Below are positions 35,226 to 42,742 of a stretch of 51,435 nt of DNA, in pieces. Both the position numbers and the translations under genes were made by a program. The notes under the pieces are model-generated. The model did not search any database. It worked only from the letters and a program-made list of their open reading frames with translations, and had not been told where the DNA came from. The DNA comes from an uncultured Lachnoclostridium sp. Its GTDB lineage: Bacteria > Bacillota > Clostridia > Lachnospirales > Lachnospiraceae. Every line of letters begins with the position of its first letter. The stretch's first letter is position 1. The stretch is taken from assembly GCA_930986645.1 (NCBI GenBank), contig CAKNJS010000015.1, positions 1 through 51,435 of the forward strand, read 5' to 3'.

Positions 35226-35996
35226 TCAGCAGACCTGCACCTGTTCTGCAGGCTGACCTGCGAACAAAGTGTAGATATTGTTCTTCTTGATCTCCAGCTG
35301 ATTCAGGATAAATTTCTTCACGAACCCGTTCTCCGGTCTTCTGATGATCTCCTCCGGTCTGCCGAACTGGGCGATCTTTCCTTCATTAATGATCATGACG
35401 CGGTTGGAAAGTGTCAGCGCCTCTTCCGGGTCATGCGTCACAATAATCGTCGTCAGATTGTACTCTCTGGCGATCGTCTTGATCCGATCCTTGATAGACT
35501 CTTTGATCACGCCGTCCAAAGCACTTAACGGCTCGTCGAGAAGCAGGATCTTCGGTTTCATGACCATCGTTCTTGCGAGTGCGGCTCTCTGTTTCTGTCC
35601 GCCGGAGAGCTGACCAATCCTCTTATTTAAATGCTCTTCAAGGCCGAGCAGATGAATCAGATCCTCCACCTCCTCTTTGGAAGAGATTTCCGGATTATTT
35701 CTCAGCCCGTATGTAATGTTCTGATAGACATTCAGATTAGGGAACAGTGCGTAATCCTGAAACACAATATTGAATCCTCTCTTTTCCATAGGAACGTCTG
35801 TAATGTCTTCTCCATTGTAGATAATCCGGCCGCCGTCCGAATCCACGATTCCGAGGATCAGGTTAAGAAGCGTTGTCTTGCCGCATCCGGACGGCCCTAA
35901 TATAGAAACGATCTCTCCGTCTTCGATATTCAGGCTGATGCCGGTGAGCACCGGCGTGCCGTCATAGCTCTTCTTTACATTTTTCAACTCAAGCAT
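35226..35996 (-). CDS. Phosphonate ABC transporter ATP-binding protein
   Basis: 256 residues. Walker A LGPSGCGKTT, signature LSGGQKQRAALAR, Walker B ILLLDEPLSALD, and a short C-terminal tail. It belongs to the spermidine/iron/phosphonate ATPase group (PhnT-like). The start is the ATG at 35996 behind GAGGAG; the longer frame to 36092 lacks a site. First gene of the 2-AEP operon and co-oriented with the RpiR gene upstream. Confidence 0.92.
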   Translation of the reverse strand: MLELKNVKKSYDGTPVLTGISLNIEDGEIVSILGPSGCGKTTLLNLILGIVDSDGGRIIYNGEDITDVPMEKRGFNIVFQDYALFPNLNVYQNITYGLRNNPEISSKEEVEDLIHLLGLEEHLNKRIGQLSGGQKQRAALARTMVMKPKILLLDEPLSALDGVIKESIKDRIKTIAREYNLTTIIVTHDPEEALTLSNRVMIINEGKIAQFGRPEEIIRRPENGFVKKFILNQLEIKKNNIYTLFAGQPAEQVQVC

Positions 35997-36097
35997 AATA
36001 CTTAACTCCTCTTCACTTTCAAATAAGTGTTTCCAAAAGCATTTCCGGCAGCCGCGCGCTCCGTTTTTACTCTGCTTTCCGACTGCCTGCACGTAAG

Positions 36098-36164
36098 ATT
36101 ATACCCGCGTCATTTTCGGCATTTCTATCAAGAAAAAATCAAGCCTCTGTAAAGGAAATGTAAA
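36098..36164 (-). promoter_or_regulatory. Pho-box-like repeats and -10 of the phosphonate operon
   Basis: On the minus strand four hexamers in exact 11-bp phase: TTTACA (36159-36164), TTTACA (36148-36153), TTGATT (36137-36142) and TTGATA (36126-36131). TATAAT follows at 36098-36103. The order and phase match the pst box (TTTACA, TTAACA, TTGATT). The repeats overlap the RpiR terminator stem at 36141-36178. The -10 lies 22 bases from the last hexamer, against 10 for pst. Confidence 0.72.
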
Positions 36165-36178
36165 CTTTACAGAGGCTT
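36141..36178 (-). terminator. Terminator of the RpiR gene
   Basis: A perfect 14-bp stem: AAGCCTCTGTAAAG (36141-36154) with CTTTACAGAGGCTT (36165-36178), a 10-base loop, then a T-rich tail (GATTTTTTCTT). It shares bases with the Pho-box hexamers of the next operon. Confidence 0.88.
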
Positions 36179-36244
36179 AACATACTTTAAGATGTAGGTT
36201 TTCTACCAAGTCATGCGGCTTTGCAAATGACACGTCTGAATTGC

Positions 36245-37135
36245 TCAGTGCTTCCGTCGATGGTCATATGCCTTTCCACGCACGACTTTCTCGCATTTAT
36301 TCAGTTGTTTTACATAATGTTCATAGTCCGAGGATATAAGTCCCATATAAATCATATCCACGATCAGGATCTGGGTGGATCTGGAGAAGATGGCATTGCC
36401 GTAGAAATGCTGCTCCTGACTGGGACAGATCAGAATATCCGCATATTTGCTGATCGTTGATTCCTTAAAATTCGTGATCGCAACCGTACAGGCGCCGGAA
36501 CCCTTGGCAGTCTTCATGGCGTCCACCGTATCCTTCGATTCCCCGGAATAGGAAATCCCCACAGCCACATCCTGCTCTGTCAGCTGTCCGGCTGTGATCT
36601 GCTGCAGATAGCAGTCTGTAAAGTGCCTGCAGGGGAGTCCTAAATACAGGAGTTTCGTCAGCAGATCCACCGCAGCCACTTCGGAATTCTCCACGCTGTA
36701 AATATCAATGATGCGTGCATTCCTGAGCGCTTCTATGACTCTTTTATATGTCTTTCCCGGGAAATTCTTAAGGGTTTCCTCCAGCATCCGCTCTGTCGTC
36801 ATCGTAATATTAACTGGTATCTCGTCCAGACCGGTCTTTTTATCCAGCGTATAGCCGTACATAAGCTGAGGCTGTCCGGCGTCTTCCGTCCGGTTTTCCG
36901 ACTTGGCGAGCTCGGCAACAAGCTGGTACCGGAAGTCCTTATAGCCGTCGTATCCCAGAGCTTTCAGCATCCGCAGCACCGTAGGCTGGCTGACGCCTGC
37001 AGCCTTCGCCAGACGGTCGAGGGGCATCTCCTGTATCCGCTCTATATTCTCCAGTACATAATCCGCGGCCTGTTTCTCCGATTTTCTCAGATCCGCATAT
37101 CCGGATTCGATCAGTGTTGTGATATTGTTCTTCAT
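36245..37135 (-). CDS. MurR/RpiR-family regulator with SIS domain
   Basis: 296 residues. Residues 1-77 form the RpiR helix-turn-helix (LDRLAKAAGVSQPTVLRMLK). Residues about 125-270 form a SIS domain (IIDIYSVENSEVAAVDLLTK, ISYSGESKDTVDAMK, AITNFKESTISKYADI) that normally senses a sugar phosphate. It sits just before the 2-AEP operon on the same strand and could regulate it or respond to another phosphorylated metabolite; no sugar genes adjoin it. A perfect palindrome lies in its leader. Confidence 0.92.
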   Translation of the reverse strand: MKNNITTLIESGYADLRKSEKQAADYVLENIERIQEMPLDRLAKAAGVSQPTVLRMLKALGYDGYKDFRYQLVAELAKSENRTEDAGQPQLMYGYTLDKKTGLDEIPVNITMTTERMLEETLKNFPGKTYKRVIEALRNARIIDIYSVENSEVAAVDLLTKLLYLGLPCRHFTDCYLQQITAGQLTEQDVAVGISYSGESKDTVDAMKTAKGSGACTVAITNFKESTISKYADILICPSQEQHFYGNAIFSRSTQILIVDMIYMGLISSDYEHYVKQLNKCEKVVRGKAYDHRRKH

Positions 37136-37191
37136 GGTCTGTTTGGCATTCTATAGATTATCATGTCTTACGTCTGCCGGGGCATCCGCGG

Positions 37192-37206
37192 TGTAGATAA
37201 TCTACA
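37192..37206 (-). promoter_or_regulatory. Palindromic candidate operator in the RpiR leader
   Basis: TGTAGATAATCTACA is a perfect 7+1+7 palindrome lying between the RpiR promoter and its start. Position and symmetry suggest autoregulation by the RpiR protein, but no consensus for this protein is known to me. Confidence 0.5.
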
Positions 37207-37254
37207 GAAATTTCTCCTTTTTCTTCTTCCGCTTATTTGAAAACATTATAACAG

Positions 37255-37263
37255 AGCGGAAAA
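37255..37263 (-). promoter_or_regulatory. Extended -10 promoter of the RpiR gene
   Basis: On the minus strand TATAAT (37255-37260) is preceded by TGT, giving a TG-N-TATAAT extended -10. No clear -35 is seen. It lies about 120 bp before the gene start. Confidence 0.5.
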
Positions 37264-37284
37264 GCCAGTGCGAAAGAGATTGTG

Positions 37285-38259
37285 TTAAATGTTTGTAAAA
37301 CACCAATCGCGATTCTCACAATACCACCGGATAGTTTTGCGTATTCCCTCCTCAAATCCGGTTTCCGGCTTCCAGCCTAATTCGGCGGTTATCTTAGACG
37401 GGTCGATAGCATACCTCATATCATGACCTTTCCGATCCTCTACAAATGTAATAAGACTTTCCGGCTTTCCAAGTTCTTTACATATGAGTCGGACAATATC
37501 AAGATTACTCTTCTCATTATGTCCTCCCACATTATAGATCTCGCCGTCTCTTCCCCTGTGAATGATCAGATCGATCGCACGGCAGTGATCCGCCACATAA
37601 AGCCAGTCTCTTACATTGATCCCCTTCCCGTATACAGGGAGCGGCTTGTCCTCAAGCGCATTAAGGATCATCAGCGGGATCAGTTTCTCCGGATACTGGA
37701 ACGGCCCGTAATTATTGGAACATCTGGAGATTGTTGCCGGCAGTCCGTAAGTCCTGCAGTATGCCTGCACCAGCAAGTCAGCCGAAGCCTTTGACGCACT
37801 GTAGGGGCTGCTGGCACGCAGAGGTGTTTCTTCATGAAATAACAGGTCCGGCCGGTCCAGAGGCAGATCCCCGTAGACTTCGTCTGTCGAGATCTGATGG
37901 AATCTCCGGATGCCGTATCTGCGGCATGCATCCATCAAAACTGCTGTTCCTGTAATATTAGTCTCCAGAAAAACAGAAGGATTCTCAATCGATCTGTCCA
38001 CGTGGCTCTCAGCGGCAAAATTAACGACAATATCCGGGTGTTCTTCTTCGAATACCTGATACACTGCCTCACGGCTGCAGATATCTGCTTTCACAAAGCG
38101 AAAATTTCTCCTGCCCATCACCGCCGGCAAATTTGACAAATTACCGGCATAAGTCAGCTTATCCACACATATGATGCGATAATACGGATATGCATCGAGC
38201 ATATATAATATAAAATTGCTTCCTATGAATCCGGCGCCTCCGGTAACGATGATTGTCAT
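37285..38259 (-). CDS. rfbB: dTDP-glucose 4,6-dehydratase RfbB
   Basis: 324 residues, SDR fold. The NAD motif is VTGGAGFIGSN, the catalytic Thr/Asp/Glu lie in STDEVYGDL, and the YxxxK is YSASK. It makes dTDP-4-keto-6-deoxyglucose for surface sugars such as rhamnose. The usual rfbA, rfbC and rfbD are not in the window, so it is isolated here. I start at the ATG at 38259 behind AAGGAG; a longer frame to 38304 has none. Confidence 0.95.
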   Translation of the reverse strand: MTIIVTGGAGFIGSNFILYMLDAYPYYRIICVDKLTYAGNLSNLPAVMGRRNFRFVKADICSREAVYQVFEEEHPDIVVNFAAESHVDRSIENPSVFLETNITGTAVLMDACRRYGIRRFHQISTDEVYGDLPLDRPDLLFHEETPLRASSPYSASKASADLLVQAYCRTYGLPATISRCSNNYGPFQYPEKLIPLMILNALEDKPLPVYGKGINVRDWLYVADHCRAIDLIIHRGRDGEIYNVGGHNEKSNLDIVRLICKELGKPESLITFVEDRKGHDMRYAIDPSKITAELGWKPETGFEEGIRKTIRWYCENRDWCFTNI

Positions 38260-38319
38260 GGCTGTTCTCCTTCTGTCAGATTTCTCTAATTTTATGATCA
38301 GCATAAATAATCGTGCTTT

Positions 38320-40387
38320 CTAAATCATCAATCCGATTTTTTTCCCGCATTTTGTGCAGAATTTTGCATGTTCACCTAACGGAGCACCACAATTACTGCA
38401 GAATTTTGGAACTATTCCGGGTGATGAAGCAGAACTGTTTTTTCTTATTGACACTGACTGTCTATTAATCTTATTGACAAGCTGCATGCCTTGTATATAT
38501 TCCCAAACCATATTTGCGAAAGTTTCCTGCATTTCTCCCTGAAGTTCAGACATCTCACATATAAATGAATAATCATCTACTGTTTTGAAAACAATTCCTC
38601 TCTTTTCTCCTATTGGTTCTACAGCAAAAATTTTATCTATCGGAATGGTAATGGTATTCTGAGTTCCTTTTTTCAAATAAATCATGTTTTCCCCTATAGC
38701 CATTCCTTCTTTTCCACTTCGCAAAATGGTTCCATCATATATCCACAGGATATTATCAGCAGATATATCGAAATTTTTTCTCACTTTTTCCTCAAGCTGT
38801 CTCCACTTATCATCCTGCCTGCCATAAGCATAAAAACTGAATCCGAGTCCGTTTTTATCTGACGTGTAACTCTTCAGAAATATATCCGCTATCGCATCTT
38901 TGTTTAAACAGTACTTACTTTTATCATAAATAAAATCCTCTAAATTAAGATTCTCTGTATGGTATAAAAGTACAGGGTAACCTGATAAGATGTCCGGATT
39001 TTTTATAACATAAACAAACTCATTAATCAAATCCACAAATTTCCCCTGTTCTTTTTTATTCAATGGGGCTGCCAGTTCAACAGATGTTCCATTCCTAAAC
39101 GAAATAATCAGCTTATCCGATAACAGCTTTTTTGATATTCCAACAGAGAAAATGATGTCAAAAGGCGCTTTATAATGTTCATTTCCAACTGTATAAAACA
39201 GCGAATCTGAAGTTACTGCAATTTCAGATTTCCCCTGCATCATAAATACCGGAAGCTCACTATAGCCGCTGATATTATATCGGCTGCAGAAATGGTCAGC
39301 ACAGGTTCTGTAATCCGGTGTATTCATAACTGTCTGCAGATTTTGCAGAGTAATGCCGTATTTTTCACACAGCTGGCCAAAAAGCTGAACTTCCCGGCTT
39401 ACTTCTGTCATTGCAATACAATATCTCCGTTCCTTCAGCTTTTCTCTGTATATCTCCCGGCTTTTGTCAGAAGTATTCAACAATAATGCTTTCTGCTCAA
39501 GCAGATCAACAGTATTCTTATCAAAATGATCAAAATCATTTCCAAGCCCTATAAGTTCCCTCATATCCAGTTCAAAAGATCTTCCAGCCAGCTTATCTTC
39601 TGCATTCTTCCTGATTCTGTCCGGATAGCCCTTTTCTTTAATCTGCTTTGCAGCACTGTTTATTTCATCACGATTTTTTTCTCCCAGATCTTCAGTAAGC
39701 TTCTCGAGCTGCTTATACCATGCATAATCCAAATTAATGCGAACTTTTTGAAGAAAGGGTCTTTTTAACTTTATATCACACTCCCAATTTTTCAACTTTG
39801 CATAAACAGCTGACAATTCTTCCGGATTTTTATCCGATATATTTTCTGTCAGCTGTTTCATCTCTTCATAATCGAGCTGCTCCCAGCGCCTGTTGATTTT
39901 TTTATAGTATTCTGCCTTTAATTCTTGTTTGCATTGCTCCAGATTTTCTCTTTGACATACCATTATTCTCTGACCTGCAGCTGCCCGCAGTTTTTCCATA
40001 GTATCCGGGGAATATGAGAAATATTGAAGATTGTCCAGAAATGCTTCCGCGTCTTTCAGTTCAGCTTCTTTTATCCATTCTGCATGAGCATTCCTTTCAA
40101 TGTTTTCCTGTCGTTCCATAGCTTCCAAAATTTTGTAAAGCATTGGAGCTGCAAGGATTTCCGGAAGTTCGTCAGATATCTCAACTTTCAACTGCAAAAG
40201 TTCTCTGTAATTCTTTTGCTCTATATACTTACAATATTCCTTATACTTGTTCTCCTTTTGGATAATTGCATCTTTTTCTTCAACGGAGTGAAAGACAATT
40301 CCTTTATAGGTTCGCTCCAGCTGTTCACGGACACTTCATTTCAGTTTCTACAATATACGGATTGTACTTTAAATATAATTCTGTCAT
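38320..40387 (-). pseudogene. Large zinc-ribbon protein with an apparent 5' frameshift
   Basis: The main frame runs from a stop at 40336-40338 to 38320 (about 670 residues) but has no ATG near its 5' end. Upstream, an ATG at 40387 with AGGGGA encodes MTELYLKYNPYIVETEMKCP and stops at 40325. Those 18 or so residues look like the true N-terminus, so one extra base (or two missing) near 40325-40345 probably split the gene. It is alpha-helical and charged in the first half, has two beta-rich PH-like stretches in the second, and ends in a double-CxxC zinc ribbon (CSNCGAP, CTKCGKK). Function unknown. Confidence 0.72.
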
Positions 40388-40427
40388 TTGCGCATCCCCT
40401 GTTTACTTATTTGCTTACAGCATGTAA

Positions 40428-40436
40428 ATTATACCA
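40428..40436 (-). promoter_or_regulatory. Extended -10 promoter of the frameshifted zinc-ribbon gene
   Basis: On the minus strand TATAAT (40428-40433) is preceded by TGG, an extended -10, 41 bases before the ATG at 40387. The rest of 40434-40629 is AT-rich and I see no gene in it. Confidence 0.5.
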
Positions 40437-40629
40437 TATTTTCGTCCATTTTGATCTAGTAATTTGTGTATTCTGTCTTTATAATGTCTGTCTAAAACTT
40501 GTCTTGTTATGCTGTTATTACTTCTATTGGCATAGATGCAAAACTGTTGTAATATAACAATAGCCGCCAAAATGCAGAATTACCTGCATATGACAGCTTC
40601 TTACTACAACAATAATAAGGTGGTTTTCT

Positions 40630-41134
40630 ATGCCCGGATATATTTTACACTTAACAGCAGCACATATGTTTCTGAATACTCTTCCGGAAAACAATCTGCT
40701 CCGGTGCCGTCCGGATATACAGAATAACTTTTATATCGGCAATCTCCTGCCTGATGCAGTCAGCAGCAAAACTGCTTCTCATTTCCGGGATCCGAAATAT
40801 CTGGACCGGATGATCATATGGCCGAGACCGGATGATCATATGGCCGAGACCGGAGGAATTCCGGAAGAAATACGCTTCCCGGATAAATGATCCTGTATAT
40901 CTCGGATACCATTTTCATCTGTATATTGACAGAGTATTTTTCAGCGATTACCTGCCCAAAGCCGTTGACTTTCTGGATAAAGACGGGCATCCGGCGGAAC
41001 TGCGCCGTGATGTCTGTTCTGTCCGGCTCAGAAAAAGCGGACAGATTATCACACCGGATCAATATCTGTCCGAAGAATATTATTATGGGGATTACACAAG
41101 GATGAATACATGGCTGTGTGAAAGATATACGTCT
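40630..41134 (+). pseudogene. Phospholipase-C-like hypothetical gene, frameshifted and truncated
   Basis: AAGGTGG precedes the ATG at 40630. The first part reads MPGYILHLTAAHMFL to YIGNLLPDAVSSKTASHFR, followed after a frame change by YLGYHFHLYIDRVFFSDYLP and YYYGDYTRMNTWL. Spaced His/Asp residues recall the zinc-dependent phospholipase C/S1-P1-like fold, but no family is certain. A 22-bp unit is present twice at 40809-40852; 22 is not a multiple of three, and deleting one copy restores the frame (PRPEEFRKKYASRINDP). The 3' part breaks off near 41120-41134, where an IS fragment begins. Confidence 0.72.
40809..40852 (+). repeat. 22-bp tandem duplication breaking the reading frame
   Basis: Two exact adjacent copies of 22 bases (40809-40830 and 40831-40852), each holding GATGATCATATGGCC; ACCG also precedes and ends the units. 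Because 22 = 7x3 + 1 the second copy shifts the frame, and removal of one copy joins the two halves of the gene. Confidence 0.92.
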
Positions 41135-41275
41135 TTGTTATTTGCGCTGCCAGTAATATTGATATACATAAAAACTCCTTTTCTTTTTATTATACCACAA
41201 CAAGCACAAACAAGCACTATTAATTTCAAAAATTTGACAAAAAAAGAGAGCCAAAATGGCTCAACCATGGGGATT
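41122..41275 (-). mobile_element. 5' end of an IS (probably IS1634-like)
   Basis: On the minus strand the first 16 or so codons of a transposase remain, from the ATG at 41169: MYINITGSANNKDVYL, which recalls the start of IS1634-type transposases in Lachnospiraceae. AAAGGAG precedes it, and an extended -10 TATAAT lies at 41189-41194. Further upstream GAGCC/GGCTC (41248-41262) plus a T-run form a terminator-like hairpin, often seen at IS ends. The rest of the element is lost. It joins the truncated gene at about 41120-41134, where the two sides share AGATATAC. Confidence 0.55.
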
Positions 41276-41302
41276 AATCATTATACTATTAATGAGAAAG
41301 TG

Positions 41303-41449
41303 TCAAAGACCCGTGTATGTCCAACCGGTATTATACGCGTTCATCGTCGTGTCTGTAAACAGATTCTGGCGATGAGAAGAAATCAAAAGGTACAGGAATC
41401 CAATAAAAAGAAGCACTGCTGTTATTTCTGAAATTCGTTTAATTTTCAT
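41303..41449 (-). pseudogene. Truncated membrane-anchored ORF
   Basis: 48 residues from the ATG at 41449. A basic start is followed by one TM segment (ITAVLLFIGFLYLLI) and an outside stretch ending MNAYNTGWTYTGL before a TGA. The GWTY end resembles the first strand of extracytoplasmic sensor domains, so this looks like the front of a larger gene cut off next to the IS fragment. Its start lies 21 bp after the nucleotidyltransferase stop. Confidence 0.5.
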
Positions 41450-41469
41450 GTCATAATATCCTCTGTTGT

Positions 41470-42687
41470 CTAGAGTATCTTATATTTTTTCAGCAGGCGG
41501 ATTCTCTGTCTGCTGACCGCAATGCTGTCTGATACCAGACCTCCTCCGTTGTCTCTGCTATAACGGAAAAACCGTCCCCATCGTCTGATCCAGCACACTG
41601 GCAGAAGCCATGGGCGATCGGCCAGTTCAGGATTCCGGGATACCATAAATTCCATGGGCGGAAAGCATGTCTGCAGAAGCACCATAAACCGGTTCCGTTT
41701 TTTTCCTCTGTCAATTGCAGCTGTTGTGATACTTGCTGCAGTCTGGTATGCCTGTTCCTTGCTTCCAAAGATACCGTTATCCATCAGATCTGCCAGCAGT
41801 TCTTCCGGACAATTTGGTCCGTATTTCGCCGGCAGGTCAAATCCGAGGTGCTGCCTGCCGATATAGAGCAGGTCACAGAAAAAGTGCTCAGCATGGACTT
41901 TCCTTAGATTGTCATATATATAATCCCAGCGAATTTCATCTCCGTATTTTTCATCATAAAGAAGGATGTCCAGTACCTGCCGGATTCCAAAACCGTTTGA
42001 TATCATGTGCTTAAAAGCATGAAGCACAAGAAACAAAAAATGATCTGTGTGTCCCATCGTCATAATTTCAGTCCCGTCTACTTCTATCCGCCGCTGATTT
42101 TCAAAAACAGATCGGAACATCTGGTTCATATCTCTTCGGATTCCCGATTCCTGTCCGATCGGATTCGTATGCACTTCGATATGAAGTCCGGCCGCGCCGC
42201 CTTCAAATGTAATCTCCTGAACTTCCTCCAGCTGCCGTTCTGTCATCTCCTTCCGCTCCGGTTCATACCCCTGACCCTTCAGTACTTTCCTGACTGTTTC
42301 AAACTCCACCGGACGTATCAGAATGTCCTCATCCCCCGAAGGCCGATGATCTTTAAGGTTTCCATACAATTCGCGGCAGACAACCCCTTTCATAACAAGA
42401 GGATATACCCCCGCATCAGCAAATGCCTTGTACAGTTCCAGAAACGCAGCTGTTCTCGAAGCCTGGGCGGCAACGGAAGCCACGATCTGCCTGATTGTCC
42501 GTCCATACACCGGTTCCTGAATAAACTCCGGATCACGGCAGAGCATCTCTCCGACAATCGGAAGGACACTCTGCTCCTGCGCCAGTTCCATGAGGCAGTC
42601 ATACTCCGCCGATTCATTGAGTGAAAGGGCTTCGTGATGTACTGCGCTCTTTAATATAGACAATAAATTTTCGCTCTGTTCTCTCAT
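41470..42687 (-). CDS. Nucleotidyltransferase family protein (PF14907 type)
   Basis: 405 residues. VMKGVVCRELYGNLKDHRPS and SGDEDILIRP are the nucleotide-binding/metal core of the NTP_transf_5 family, with LHIEVHTNP following. The C-terminal third is helical. Related genes are often found in polysaccharide clusters, in line with the LCP and Fkp genes encoded just upstream on this strand. The exact substrate is unknown. Confidence 0.82.
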   Translation of the reverse strand: MREQSENLLSILKSAVHHEALSLNESAEYDCLMELAQEQSVLPIVGEMLCRDPEFIQEPVYGRTIRQIVASVAAQASRTAAFLELYKAFADAGVYPLVMKGVVCRELYGNLKDHRPSGDEDILIRPVEFETVRKVLKGQGYEPERKEMTERQLEEVQEITFEGGAAGLHIEVHTNPIGQESGIRRDMNQMFRSVFENQRRIEVDGTEIMTMGHTDHFLFLVLHAFKHMISNGFGIRQVLDILLYDEKYGDEIRWDYIYDNLRKVHAEHFFCDLLYIGRQHLGFDLPAKYGPNCPEELLADLMDNGIFGSKEQAYQTAASITTAAIDRGKKRNRFMVLLQTCFPPMEFMVSRNPELADRPWLLPVCWIRRWGRFFRYSRDNGGGLVSDSIAVSRQRIRLLKKYKIL

Positions 42688-42742
42688 CTGTAATCTCCGG
42701 CTTTCTGTCCTGCTGCTTCCTGCTGCTTCCCACCTGCCATTT

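Noticed and set aside
40832-41431. A single 199-residue gene starting inside the 22-bp repeat
   Set aside because: Its start lies in the duplicated unit, and after about residue 95 it runs through the IS fragment opposite to the IS coding direction, so the tail is an accidental translation.
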